62,436 nt of DNA, from NCBI GenBank assembly GCA_948602995.1, contig CAPEBR010000022.1, positions 1-62,436 of the forward strand. Direction: 5' to 3'. This DNA is from an uncultured Dorea sp. GTDB lineage: Bacteria; Bacillota; Clostridia; Lachnospirales; Lachnospiraceae. Position 1 is the stretch's first letter; the number at the start of each line of letters is the position of its first letter. The position numbers and the translations under genes are program-made. Shown here one piece after another: positions 9,466-18,767 of the stretch. The notes under the pieces are model-generated. The model ran no database searches, was not told the DNA's origin, and saw nothing but the letters and a program-made list of their open reading frames with translations.

Positions 9466-10836
9466 ATGGAAATGCCCAAGGTGTGCTTAGGATGTTTTTC
9501 GCAGTGGGATGAGGAGGCCCCCGCATGCCCCCATTGCGGCTGGGAGCCGGGAGGGGAATATGAGGAGGTTCTTGGATGGAGAAGCGGTATTGTATTAGAG
9601 AAACGATATCTGCTGGGTAAGCTCTTCTGCCAGGAGCAGGATACGGCGGGGTGGAGGGCTTATGATAATCTGCTGAAGCTTCCCTGCTTTCTGCTGAGAA
9701 GACGGGAGGATACAGAAGAAAATCTTTTCATTTTGGCACAGAGGCTTGGGGCAGTCAGTGAATCCAGAGGAGGATTTCTGGAGGTTCTGTCGGTTAAGCC
9801 GCTGGGACATAAGAATGTACTGATTTTCTCCATGAAAGACAGATATATGCCGGTCAGTGTTTTCAGACTTTATCTGCTGCTTGCGCTGGGGGACAGGACG
9901 GTGCGGTGTGAGGGACGAGAGTCTTATACAGAGAATCCGGGAAAGAAGGGGCAGGCGCTTCCAGTGGGAACCTGCCTGGATAAGCGCTACCGGGTCATGG
10001 ACTGTATCGGCGCCGGCGGCTTTGGAATTATCTATCTGTGTGAAGATGAGATTCTTCACCGGAGTGTTGCGGTGAAGGAATATTTCCCGTCAGAATGGGC
10101 TAAGAGAGACGGAGAGTACGTGGCTGTGAAGACCTCCGCCATGGTGGAGGCATACCGCTATGGCATGAGATCCTTTTTAAAAGAAGCGGTTATTACAGCG
10201 GGATTCATCCATTCGCCCGGGATTGTCACAATATATGATGTGATAGAGGAGAATGATACGGTTTATCTGCTGACAGAGTATATTCCGGGAAGCAGTATTG
10301 GGCGGGAACTGCGGGGCAGGGGGTATAAACCCTATACAACCACCGGGATGGCAAAGATTATGCTTCCGGTACTGGACGCGCTGGAGGAGATCCATGATAA
10401 AGGGATTGTGCACAGCGATATCAGTCCGGGAAATATTATGCGTTCCAGAGAGGGAGAGATCCGGCTGATTGACCTGGGAGCATCCAAATATTTCCTGGAG
10501 TCCCAGCCTCCCTTAAGCGCGGCGTTCCTGAAGCCGGACTATGCGGCTCCTGAGCAGTATCGTACGGCAAGGGAGGGAAGCCCCAGGGATGAGGGCCCGT
10601 GGACCGATATCTACGGGGCGGGGGCTGCCATGTATTATCTGCTGACCGGGCACAAGCCGACGGATGTTCTTACCCGGCTTAGCGGGAAGAATCCGGATCT
10701 GGTTCCGCCCAGGAAATATAAGGTGAAGCTCTCAAAGCACTGGATGAGCCTGATCCACCGGGCGATGGCTCTTAAGAAGGAGGAGCGCATAAGCTCTGCT
10801 GCAGAGCTTGGCAGAGAGATTCGGAAGCTATTATAA
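9466..10836 (+). CDS. Zinc-ribbon Ser/Thr kinase 5 with an extra N-lobe and divergent motifs
   Basis: 456 residues. The zinc ribbon is C7, C10, C21, C24. Residues about 35-145 resemble the first half of a kinase (GIVLEKRYLLGKLF followed by a strand pattern) but have no catalytic loop, then a complete kinase starts near 168 (GTCLDKRYRVMDCIGAGGFG). In the second domain the ATP lysine is K204. The catalytic loop reads HSDISPGN from H316, so Arg is replaced by Ser. The metal motif is DLG from D336 instead of DFG. D318 and D336 are kept, so catalysis is possible. The tandem arrangement suggests a regulatory pseudokinase half-domain. The gene ends 13 bases before the next start. Confidence 0.85.
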   Translation: MEMPKVCLGCFSQWDEEAPACPHCGWEPGGEYEEVLGWRSGIVLEKRYLLGKLFCQEQDTAGWRAYDNLLKLPCFLLRRREDTEENLFILAQRLGAVSESRGGFLEVLSVKPLGHKNVLIFSMKDRYMPVSVFRLYLLLALGDRTVRCEGRESYTENPGKKGQALPVGTCLDKRYRVMDCIGAGGFGIIYLCEDEILHRSVAVKEYFPSEWAKRDGEYVAVKTSAMVEAYRYGMRSFLKEAVITAGFIHSPGIVTIYDVIEENDTVYLLTEYIPGSSIGRELRGRGYKPYTTTGMAKIMLPVLDALEEIHDKGIVHSDISPGNIMRSREGEIRLIDLGASKYFLESQPPLSAAFLKPDYAAPEQYRTAREGSPRDEGPWTDIYGAGAAMYYLLTGHKPTDVLTRLSGKNPDLVPPRKYKVKLSKHWMSLIHRAMALKKEERISSAAELGREIRKLL

Positions 10837-10849
10837 AAAGGAGGTTATA

Positions 10850-12004
10850 GTGAAGGGATACCGACTGCATTGGCACACAGTTGTGGGAGCGGGGCTCCTG
10901 TTTGTACTGTGGATTACGATATTTTTCCCGGGACTGTCCTTTCGTGCTGACAGCTATATTGATGCTGCAGTTAGCGCCAACAGATATGCCCTGGGAAAGG
11001 ATGAGAATATTACAGGCGCCGGGGAGATTGTGGAGGATTACGAGCCGGGCGGGGCAGGCCGCGCCGGTATTGAGAGGGCCTATAGACGGAGAGCCAGAGA
11101 GATTACCGGGGGAGATACTTTGATATCAAGGATGTTCCTTGCAAGATGGGCGCTGACGGTGAAGGAGCGGCTGGACTTTGAGGGGGTACAGCTCCGGCAG
11201 GGCATGACCCTTAGGGACACTGACGTCAGAGAAGTATTCAGGCTGTGGGGATGGCTTATCTATCTTCCGTTCCTTGCAGTGACATTTACCCTGGTCTTTA
11301 TGCTGGTGAAGAGGCGTACCCTGCCGGGCGTGCTGTTGTTTGACGGGCTGCTGACAATCCTGTGTGAGTGCCTGGGGCGCTTTCTGATCCCTTCCATGGT
11401 GTGGGAGGAGGCCAGGCGCGCGGCGCTTTCCTTCGAGCTGGTGGGCCAGGAGGCTTTAAACCAGTATGGCACAGGAGAGAAATTTGTAAAGGAGCTGTTC
11501 TCCCGGTGTTCAGGAGTAAGCTGGATCATTGTAATTGTACTCTCGGTGCTGGTTACTACATATAGCATCCTGTGTCTGGCGCTGCAGCTAAGGAAGAGAA
11601 GAGCCGGGGAGCTTCAGGAAAATTACAGGATATCCCCTGACACTGGGATATGGGATAAGACAGGCTCTATGGCAAAAAAGGCTTCTGTCCGGGAGAATGG
11701 GATTCTTCGGGGAATCAAAGGCGAGTATGCCGGGGAGAGTGTGAGCATCCGTGCAGGTGAAGAGCTTGTCCTGGGAAGGGACCCCAGGTACTGCATGCTG
11801 ATTTTCGGTAATCCAAGGGTAAGCCGCAGGCAGTGCGGGATACGTTATGATGCGGTTAATGGCTGCTATCAGGCTGTTGACTATTCGGCAGGAGGAACTG
11901 CTCTGTCAAACGGAATGATGCTGTCGGCATCTGAGTATACGGTCATTCTTCCGGGAACTGTGATACATATGGCGGGTGATTCGGAGATATTTATGGTGAT
12001 GTGA
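10850..12004 (+). CDS. Membrane protein with C-terminal FHA domain
   Basis: 384 residues from GTG 10850, which sits behind AAAGGAGG; the longer frame from 10808 would overlap the kinase gene. One membrane segment lies near 5-28, two or three more around 133-180 and another at about 223-244. A cytoplasmic FHA domain occupies about 285-384. FHA domains bind phosphothreonine peptides. Here the GR (LGRDP) and the Ser of the phospho-contact loop are kept, but the usual His of SxxH is Gln (VSRRQC), so binding may be weakened. It probably receives phosphosites made by the kinases encoded upstream. The function of the membrane part is unknown. Confidence 0.82.
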   Translation: MKGYRLHWHTVVGAGLLFVLWITIFFPGLSFRADSYIDAAVSANRYALGKDENITGAGEIVEDYEPGGAGRAGIERAYRRRAREITGGDTLISRMFLARWALTVKERLDFEGVQLRQGMTLRDTDVREVFRLWGWLIYLPFLAVTFTLVFMLVKRRTLPGVLLFDGLLTILCECLGRFLIPSMVWEEARRAALSFELVGQEALNQYGTGEKFVKELFSRCSGVSWIIVIVLSVLVTTYSILCLALQLRKRRAGELQENYRISPDTGIWDKTGSMAKKASVRENGILRGIKGEYAGESVSIRAGEELVLGRDPRYCMLIFGNPRVSRRQCGIRYDAVNGCYQAVDYSAGGTALSNGMMLSASEYTVILPGTVIHMAGDSEIFMVM

Positions 12005-12070
12005 CAGGGGAGTATTGTTCCTTGAATTGGGTTTTACCGGGCTGATTCAGATTGAGAAAGGCTGTAAAGA

Positions 12071-12781
12071 ATGATATACATAGGAATTTGTGATGACGTA
12101 AAGGCACACCGTACTATGATGTACGAGACGGCTTTTCGGGCAATGTTTGAATTTGATGAAGCAGAGTTCATCTGTTATGAATCCGGCGTCCGGGTTATTG
12201 AGGACATCGAACAGAACTGCTTTCAGTGTGAACTTCTTCTCCTGGACATTAATATGCCGGAGATGGACGGGCTGTCTGTGGCGGCATATATACGAGAGCA
12301 CTGGATTGATGTGGATATCATCTTTGTGACCATTTCTGCGGAGCATGTTTTTGACGGATATACCTATCAGGCATTTTCTTATGTGCTGAAGCCCCAGGGC
12401 ATGGGAAGGCTGTCCGATGAACTGAAAAGGTATATGAAGACAAAGGAGCACAGCCCCAGATGCCTTCATGTAAGTATCGGGGGCAAAAAGGTGCCCATCT
12501 TTCTGGAGCGTGTAAAATATTTTGCGGCTGAGGGGAGAAAGATTTCTGTCTGCCAGAGAGGCGGACAGGAACACATATCCTTCTATGCGAAGATGGGGGA
12601 TCTGCAGGAAACTTTAAAGGAGGACGCATTCCTGCGCTGCCATCAGAGCTATCTTGTAAATACGGCCTATGTGAAGTCCGGCTCCCGTACGGAGCTTGAG
12701 GTGGGAGACGAGACGGTTCCCGTGAGCAGGCGGTATGTGGAGGATGTCAGAAGATATCTTGACGGGAGAAGGAATAGTTGA
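12071..12781 (+). CDS. LytTR-family response regulator
   Basis: 236 residues. A receiver domain covers about 1-118 with acidic residues near the start (ICDD), the phospho-acceptor D59 in LLLDINMPEMDG, the switch Thr in VTISAE and the KP of YVLKPQG. A LytTR DNA-binding domain covers about 140-232 (the CHQSYLVNT and VSRRYVEDV blocks are typical). Regulators of this class usually pair with a GHKL-type histidine kinase, but none is encoded nearby. It lies inside a run of FHA genes, so it may control this cluster or be controlled by threonine phosphorylation. The start is the ATG at 12071. Confidence 0.9.
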   Translation: MIYIGICDDVKAHRTMMYETAFRAMFEFDEAEFICYESGVRVIEDIEQNCFQCELLLLDINMPEMDGLSVAAYIREHWIDVDIIFVTISAEHVFDGYTYQAFSYVLKPQGMGRLSDELKRYMKTKEHSPRCLHVSIGGKKVPIFLERVKYFAAEGRKISVCQRGGQEHISFYAKMGDLQETLKEDAFLRCHQSYLVNTAYVKSGSRTELEVGDETVPVSRRYVEDVRRYLDGRRNS

Positions 12782-12808
12782 GTTATTCGCAGCATAAGAG
12801 GGATTACG

Positions 12809-13201
12809 ATGATAGAAAAGAGGAGAGGAATGAGAGATGTAAATAACACGAGAACGATGCAGGTGACAAGCAGCCTTGCAATGTCAGCGGATGAATCCGG
12901 CGCCATGATCTGTATTAACGGGCAGGAAATCGGCAGTATGCTTCCACTGAAAAGCGACAGGAGGGTAGTTGCCGGGAGGGATCCGTCGGTCAGTAATTAT
13001 GTGATACCGGATCCCCGGGTCAGCGGGAAGCATTTTGAGATTACTTATATTGGGGCGTTAAAGAAATACCGGGTAGTGGATTATTCGCACAACGGAACTT
13101 TTTTGAAGGACGGTTCCAGACTGCAGATGAATCAGGAATATTATCTGCCGCCGAAGACTGAGCTCTGGGTAGGCAGCGGTAATATATATAAATTACGATG
13201 A
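12809..13201 (+). CDS. Small soluble FHA-domain protein
   Basis: 130 residues, with no membrane segment. After about 40 variable residues rich in Thr and Met (a possible phospho-tail, TRTMQVTSS) there is one FHA domain with every key residue: GR in VAGRDPS, SGKH in the phosphate loop and NGT near the end. It should bind phosphothreonine. The layout (Thr-containing N-tail plus FHA) resembles GarA/OdhI-type kinase substrates of Actinobacteria, but sequence identity cannot be judged here. ATG 12809 has AGAGGGA ahead; ATG 12830 is an alternative start. Confidence 0.85.
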   Translation: MIEKRRGMRDVNNTRTMQVTSSLAMSADESGAMICINGQEIGSMLPLKSDRRVVAGRDPSVSNYVIPDPRVSGKHFEITYIGALKKYRVVDYSHNGTFLKDGSRLQMNQEYYLPPKTELWVGSGNIYKLR

Positions 13202-13213
13202 GGAGGAATGAGG

Positions 13214-14209
13214 ATGATTCAGAATATTTTTTCTTCCCTGATGCATGAGAGGAGACCTGATAAGAGGCCTGGAGTGATTAGGGAGTTCGTCTTGTGGTGT
13301 GTTGTCTGCTTTTCGGCTTTACTTACGTTGATTGCAGCAGCCATGGGAGGAGGGAGCGCGGCATGGATTATGCTGCTATTGTTTACGCTTGGCATGGGGG
13401 TTATGATGGCGTTCCGGCTGACGGCGATTGTGCTGCTCTATAGTGTGGGTGTGTTTCACTTCCTTACATTTATTCTGCATTATATGTGCTTTTTGAATCT
13501 GCCGTCCTATTACAGGAGCTCGGGCTCGGTGCTGATTACAGTTTTATTCGTACTGCTGCTCCTGCTTTCTCTCGGCATTGTGACCTGCGGCTTTATCCAT
13601 TTTTTCTCCAGGGTGAACCTGGGGACGCTGCTTATGATTCTTGTAATTACAGATTCCTCACTGATTGTGCTGTTCCAGTTTCTTGCTTATATAAGCATAT
13701 TCTATCGTGTTGGCGAATGGTGGAACGGATACATGGGAAGCGGATCTTACTGGGTCGGGACCATCAGCGTCTGGATGCTCCTGACAGTGGTTTCCCTGTT
13801 ATACATCTTCTTCTTCCGGGGAGCGGTTGATAACGGAAATGGCAAGATCATTCGTGTGGACGGCGGTTCTGGGGGGAATCATGGTGTTTCCGGGGTTCTG
13901 GGCGTCAGCAGCGCCCCTGGAATCCGTGGCATCAGCGGAGCCTGTGCCGGCCAGACCATATATCTGAGGAACCAGGCGGTTATGATTGGCTCTGGGAATG
14001 GAGCAGCGATTAAGATTCAGGACAATTATGTCAGTGAGGAACACTGTGCAGTGCGTTTTAATCTGTCTAAGGGATGCTATGAGGTATATATTAATTCCCC
14101 ATATGGTGTTTATATTGATGCAGTCCTTCAGAAGGGCGGCTGGTATCTTGCAAGACGGGGAAGTGTCTTAAGTATCGGCAGCAGTGTGCAGAAGTTTCAA
14201 CTGTTATAG
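13214..14209 (+). CDS. Polytopic membrane protein with degenerate FHA domain
   Basis: 331 residues from ATG 13214, placed 7-8 bases after AGGAGG; ATG 13208 is too close to that site. Five or six hydrophobic helices lie between about 20 and 205, followed by a Gly-rich linker and an FHA-like domain at about 240-331. The domain keeps the SxxH motif (SEEH), but the first motif is GS instead of GR, and the late NG is replaced (SPYGVY), so phosphopeptide binding is doubtful. It may be structural within a membrane complex formed with the neighbouring FHA proteins. Confidence 0.78.
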   Translation: MIQNIFSSLMHERRPDKRPGVIREFVLWCVVCFSALLTLIAAAMGGGSAAWIMLLLFTLGMGVMMAFRLTAIVLLYSVGVFHFLTFILHYMCFLNLPSYYRSSGSVLITVLFVLLLLLSLGIVTCGFIHFFSRVNLGTLLMILVITDSSLIVLFQFLAYISIFYRVGEWWNGYMGSGSYWVGTISVWMLLTVVSLLYIFFFRGAVDNGNGKIIRVDGGSGGNHGVSGVLGVSSAPGIRGISGACAGQTIYLRNQAVMIGSGNGAAIKIQDNYVSEEHCAVRFNLSKGCYEVYINSPYGVYIDAVLQKGGWYLARRGSVLSIGSSVQKFQLL

Positions 14210-14224
14210 TGAGGGAATATACGG

Positions 14225-16375
14225 ATGCAAGAAAAAAAGAGCAGCATTATATCAACCTGTATTGCCTGCGGCATCTGTCTGGTACTGTTGGTTATATTTC
14301 TCTTGTTCGTATTTGTGTTCGGGGCGGAGGAACCTGTCTGTCAGGTGCAGTCTGAGACTGGAGATGGTGAGAGTGCGGATACGGCGGCGGGGAAGCTGGC
14401 CTTTACTGCAGATGTCTATGAGGTACAGGCGAATCAGGAGATGGATATGAGCCAGTATCTCCAGTGCGAAGGGATGTCCCCGGAGGATGTGGTCTGGTCC
14501 TCTGACTCCAACAGGCTGGCAGTGGGGAGCAAGGGCCATATCGTGGCAAATGATTACGGGATGAACTGTAACCTTGTGGCTTCCAGTAAAACGGATGACA
14601 CGGTTAAAGCAGCGTGTGTGATCAGAAGCGGAACCGAGGCGGAGGATTTTGCCTGGCAGGTCGGGGCGCTCAACGGGGAGCAGCCAGAGAATGAGGCGGC
14701 AGAGGACGGAACCGTCCGGCTGGCATATTCTAAAGAGGATGCCCGGCTTATTGATGTAAAAGGAACAGAGCGCGAACCAGGCGAGAGGAATGCAGGCTAT
14801 ACATGGAACAGGAAAATATTTTATAAACTGGAGGATGTGGATCCGGACAGTGAAAGAGACGGACAGATTAACTCGTACCGGGTAGAAAAGAAGAAGTTTA
14901 TTGACCAGGAGACGGAAAATGAAATAGAATATGAGATTTACCATCATCCGGATACGGACATTATCCATAAGATCGTCAGTATTGAATACATGCCAGAGAA
15001 GCTGGGGATTGTAGAATACTACTATACAGACAAGGGAGAGGTGAATTTTGTCTATGCATACAGTGATGTGAATTATACGCCCAGCTACGCCATGCCGGAC
15101 CGTGACGGCGAGAGATATCTGTGCAATAAGGATACACTGGTTACATGGAGAATCGTAAAAGATGGAAAGATGACCAATTACTGCAGTGGAAACGGGGAGA
15201 AGAAACGTCTGACTAACAGCGGCTTTCCGAATGTAAACCTGTATTCTGACTGCAGCAAAGAGATAAAGAAGAAATATGACAAAAAAGAAAAGGAAATCCT
15301 GAACATGGCATACAATGTCCTGGATGTAGCTATGAACCAGGAAGGGATCAGCACCATTACGGGATACATCAACGAAGCCTCAGGAGAGGGCCTGGATGAT
15401 GCAGAGGTGAGCCTGGAGTCAGAGGAGTATGAGGAGCCTTTATGTAAGGTGGAAACGGACCAGGAGGGCTACTATGAGATTATGGTGCCGACGAAAGAGG
15501 CAGAGTACCAGCTGCATTTTCAAAAGGAGGGCTATATGGAGGAAACTCTGTACGGCATAGAGGCAGATGTCAGTGAGGTCAGTCTGAGTCAGGAGGAGGT
15601 CAGGCTTTCCTGTAAGGATGAAAATGAATACGACTGTGAGCTGACTTTTTATGACGCGCTCAATAAATCGTCAGATGGAAACGGTATGGACAGACTGGAC
15701 GAATCCATGGTAACCATACGGCGGGGAGTCAACAACAGAACCGGCGAAGCGGTATTCCAGGGGCAGGTGTCCGGATACAGGGAGAGCGTCAGCCTGACAC
15801 CCGGCATGTATACAGTGCAGATGTCCAGGGACGGGTATATGGATACCTACAGCTCGCTGTTTGTATCCGGGGAGACCGGAAATGAACTGGCAGTCTATGC
15901 AACGCCTGAGCTTAAGGAGGATGAATACCGTATTGTGCTGACGTGGAATGAGGAGCCCCGTGACCTTGATTCCCACCTGTTCGCCCCCACAGATACCGGA
16001 GAGGCAGAAGATCATCACATCTGCTATTACCATATGGAGGACAAAGAGGGAGACCATTCACTGGATGTAGATGACACGGATGGATACGGGCCGGAGACAA
16101 CTACAATCAGCCAGATCAGGAGGGGGCAGTATAAGTTCTATGTGTGCGATTATACGAACTGCAGCCAGGACAATGAAAAGAGCACCCAGATGTCCGATTC
16201 ATCGGCGACTGTCCGGGTATATGGGAGCCAGGGGCTGATTCAGACCTTTTATGTTCCGGCGCACAGAAGCGGCGTGATCTGGGAGGTGTTCGAGATCCGG
16301 GACGGCGCCGTGATTCCTTCACAGCGTTATTACGATGTTATTGGAAATAAAAGTTGGTGGCGCTCGGAGAAATGA
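14225..16375 (+). CDS. Membrane-anchored extracellular protein with carboxypeptidase-regulatory and YfaP-like domains
   Basis: 716 residues. One N-terminal membrane anchor lies at about 8-32 (IACGICLVLLVIFLLFVFVF) with the rest outside. There is an Ig-like section near 60-140 (MSPEDVVWSSDSNRLAV) and a central part of unknown type. A carboxypeptidase-regulatory-like fold lies at about 375-460 (GYINEASGEGLDDAEVSLES). A C-terminal YfaP/DUF2135-like domain starts near 560, recognised by VLTWNEEPRDLDSHLF. No enzyme motif is seen. It is the only large extracellular protein among the FHA genes and could be a cell-surface partner or structural part of the system. Its start follows GTGAGGG. Confidence 0.75.
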   Translation: MQEKKSSIISTCIACGICLVLLVIFLLFVFVFGAEEPVCQVQSETGDGESADTAAGKLAFTADVYEVQANQEMDMSQYLQCEGMSPEDVVWSSDSNRLAVGSKGHIVANDYGMNCNLVASSKTDDTVKAACVIRSGTEAEDFAWQVGALNGEQPENEAAEDGTVRLAYSKEDARLIDVKGTEREPGERNAGYTWNRKIFYKLEDVDPDSERDGQINSYRVEKKKFIDQETENEIEYEIYHHPDTDIIHKIVSIEYMPEKLGIVEYYYTDKGEVNFVYAYSDVNYTPSYAMPDRDGERYLCNKDTLVTWRIVKDGKMTNYCSGNGEKKRLTNSGFPNVNLYSDCSKEIKKKYDKKEKEILNMAYNVLDVAMNQEGISTITGYINEASGEGLDDAEVSLESEEYEEPLCKVETDQEGYYEIMVPTKEAEYQLHFQKEGYMEETLYGIEADVSEVSLSQEEVRLSCKDENEYDCELTFYDALNKSSDGNGMDRLDESMVTIRRGVNNRTGEAVFQGQVSGYRESVSLTPGMYTVQMSRDGYMDTYSSLFVSGETGNELAVYATPELKEDEYRIVLTWNEEPRDLDSHLFAPTDTGEAEDHHICYYHMEDKEGDHSLDVDDTDGYGPETTTISQIRRGQYKFYVCDYTNCSQDNEKSTQMSDSSATVRVYGSQGLIQTFYVPAHRSGVIWEVFEIRDGAVIPSQRYYDVIGNKSWWRSEK

Positions 16376-16408
16376 TCCGGGAGCGCGGCTGTGCAGATGG
16401 AAAAATTA

Positions 16409-16490
16409 GTTACTATTCACGGGGCCGTGCACCTCGCTGCATGGCATCCGGGACGATTAAGTGGTGGTGGCCTCTTGCTGAAAGCGGCTT
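16409..16490 (+). repeat. Palindromic repeat family A, partial copy
   Basis: It begins GTTACTATTCACGGGGCCGT and runs to a GCTGAAAGCGGCTT block. It matches, with scattered differences, the reverse complement of the right half of the element at 22189-22333. It fills the gap between two FHA-cluster genes. Confidence 0.7.
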
Positions 16491-16519
16491 AAAAATTATT
16501 TATCAGGAGGAAGAAATTC

Positions 16520-17803
16520 ATGAAACAAAAGACAATGAAATTGTGGCAGATGATTATAGTGACTGTGGTGTCACTGGTCTTGGTTATTACTATGTTTCTG
16601 CCGGCCTTCCAGATTAACGGGGATGTGTTCGGAGATATGGTAAAGGTTGTAACAGGCAACAATATTTTGGGAGATCTGGCAGAAAGTCTCATTGGGGACA
16701 GCATTGAGGAAGAGAAGGAAAAATTTGATGAAGAGATAAAAGAATATGAGGAAGAACATCATGTTAAGATATCAAAGATTTCTCCTTTTGCCATCATGAC
16801 CCACAGTTTTTCAAAGCTTGTCCTGGGTGATCAGATTACAGAAGAGGAGATGGAGGATGCCGAGAATGAGGAACCCTTTGCCAGTATACAAAAAAAGTAT
16901 AGTATTTTGAGGTTTTTCCTGTGGGCAGTATATATTGGAGCAGCAATTATTATATTGATTACAATACTTGGTTTTCTATTAAAGTGGAATAAGATGATCC
17001 CTCTGATTATCAGTACAGTATATGGAGTGATCGGGGCAATTGCTTTTGGCTATCTGAGGTTCTTTCTTATACGTGCGGTTGTAAAGAAGGCTGGCGGTTC
17101 CATTATGGATGAACTTGGGGCAAACTTTGGAGGACTGGGATCGGAAAAAACACTTTCTGTTACGGTTAAGATGCTCTCCTGTTTTTATTCTGTGGCATTT
17201 TTGATCGCATTTATAGCAGCCCTTTGTCTGATTCTGGTGAGTGTACTTTCTATGTTTCTTGGAAAAAGTGAGGAGATTAGTGAACCGCACATAGAAGAGA
17301 GTTCCGGATGGGATTACTATGGAAATACCCCTCAGCCTGATGAAAACAGCATTCAGGGAGGCAGTGCAGAAGATGGTTACAGCCAGTTTCCAAATCCGCT
17401 GGAGAAAGAGATTCCAGTTACAGAGTCCGGCTTCCAGGCACCGCCTGTTCCGAAACAGGTGTCTGTTCCGGAGCGCCCGCCAGTGATGGCAGCGCCTATG
17501 GGTCAGGTTAAGTGTACGAAGGGTGTTATGGCAGGACAGGGCTTTATGCTTCCGCAGGACAGGAAAGTTATTGTAGGAAAGAATCCTCAGAAAGCAAATC
17601 TGGTGATTAATAATCCCAGGGTGAGCAATATACACTGCAGTATCCGCTATAATCCTGTGGGAAATAAATATATTGTGAAGGATCATTCTACAAATGGTAC
17701 ATTTGTAAATGGCAGCCGTCTGCAAAAGGACACACCGCAGGAATACCCGGCAGGGACAGTATTAAGTCTGGCTGACGGGAGCAATGAGATTACTTTAGGC
17801 TGA
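16520..17803 (+). CDS. Membrane protein with C-terminal FHA domain
   Basis: 427 residues. The N-terminal hydrophobic segment lies at about 7-30, followed by an acidic, charged stretch (55-100) and then three or four membrane helices between about 130 and 255. A Pro-rich linker follows and a C-terminal FHA domain occupies about 340-427. FHA motifs: GK (IVGKNP, Lys in place of Arg), SNIH and TNGT. The last two are canonical, so phosphothreonine binding is plausible. Placement of the FHA at the cytoplasmic end agrees with the other members of this cluster. AGGAGG precedes the ATG at 16520. Confidence 0.82.
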   Translation: MKQKTMKLWQMIIVTVVSLVLVITMFLPAFQINGDVFGDMVKVVTGNNILGDLAESLIGDSIEEEKEKFDEEIKEYEEEHHVKISKISPFAIMTHSFSKLVLGDQITEEEMEDAENEEPFASIQKKYSILRFFLWAVYIGAAIIILITILGFLLKWNKMIPLIISTVYGVIGAIAFGYLRFFLIRAVVKKAGGSIMDELGANFGGLGSEKTLSVTVKMLSCFYSVAFLIAFIAALCLILVSVLSMFLGKSEEISEPHIEESSGWDYYGNTPQPDENSIQGGSAEDGYSQFPNPLEKEIPVTESGFQAPPVPKQVSVPERPPVMAAPMGQVKCTKGVMAGQGFMLPQDRKVIVGKNPQKANLVINNPRVSNIHCSIRYNPVGNKYIVKDHSTNGTFVNGSRLQKDTPQEYPAGTVLSLADGSNEITLG

Positions 17804-17829
17804 TCGGAAGCCTGGGAATGGAGGGAAAG

Positions 17830-18702
17830 ATGAAAGAAAGATATGGGATAGATGGATCGAATACATTATTTAAAGTATGGGGGATTATTTTATTGGTTTT
17901 TACAGCACTTGGTGGAGTACTCCTGCTGCTGGGCATGATTTTGCTTTTTGCTGGTTCTGCAATGCTGACGTCATATGTGGATGACTACAGCATGTTTATG
18001 GATTCATACAGCAGCGCTATGATGGGTTCTGTTTCAGGTTCTGTAATGGTCATTATGATTATTCTTTTTCTTATTGTGGCGGCTATACTGGCTGTAGCAG
18101 CAATGGCAGGAATCCTTTTGGTCAGAGATTATGTCAAGGCCAAAGAAACCCTGGTTGTATTTGCTATTCTATATTTTATAGGTGCAGCATTCACTGCCAT
18201 AGCATTTGTTTTTGGGATTGCTGCAAGAGCAGGGATAGGGATGATACTTAGTTATCTGTTCGCAATGCTGTGGCGGGCTGCTACAGGAGTTATGCTGCTC
18301 TTAAAGCATAAGAGGGCTGTTCCTGCTTCAAATATTATGCCTGATCAGCTTCCGGGATCCAAACCGCTTTCAAGTCCTGTTCCAGCTCCATTTCCTTCGG
18401 GTGCAGGCACGATTGAGGGAATGTTTGGTGTACTGCAGGGGAAACGATTTGAAGTATATACAGGGAGAAACTACAAGATCGGCAGAGAACCCTGCTGCGA
18501 GATCCGGGTGAACCACCCTAAGGTCAGCCGCATTCACTGCACAGTATGCAAACTCCAAAATGGAAGGTATCAGATTACGGATTCTTCTTCGAATGGGACA
18601 TACTATGACAATAATAAGCTGCAGAAAGGAATAGCAACAGAAGTGAATGCCGGAGGGCTGCTGGTGCTCGGAGAGGCAGATAATGTATTACAACTAATAT
18701 AA
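17830..18702 (+). CDS. Membrane protein with C-terminal FHA domain
   Basis: 290 residues from ATG 17830, preceded by GGAGGGAA; ATG 17818 overlaps that site and is unlikely. Four hydrophobic stretches (about 15-45, 60-95, 100-125 and 125-155) are followed by a Pro/Ser linker and an FHA domain at about 205-290. The phosphothreonine-binding residues are all canonical: GR in KIGREPC, SRIH and SNGT. It is 26 bases downstream of the previous FHA gene, so the two are probably cotranscribed and may form a complex. Confidence 0.85.
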   Translation: MKERYGIDGSNTLFKVWGIILLVFTALGGVLLLLGMILLFAGSAMLTSYVDDYSMFMDSYSSAMMGSVSGSVMVIMIILFLIVAAILAVAAMAGILLVRDYVKAKETLVVFAILYFIGAAFTAIAFVFGIAARAGIGMILSYLFAMLWRAATGVMLLLKHKRAVPASNIMPDQLPGSKPLSSPVPAPFPSGAGTIEGMFGVLQGKRFEVYTGRNYKIGREPCCEIRVNHPKVSRIHCTVCKLQNGRYQITDSSSNGTYYDNNKLQKGIATEVNAGGLLVLGEADNVLQLI

Positions 18703-18767
18703 AAATGTAATGATTCAGCAGGTCTGTGGAGGATCACAGCCTGTTTTACAAAATTAGGAGAAAACTT

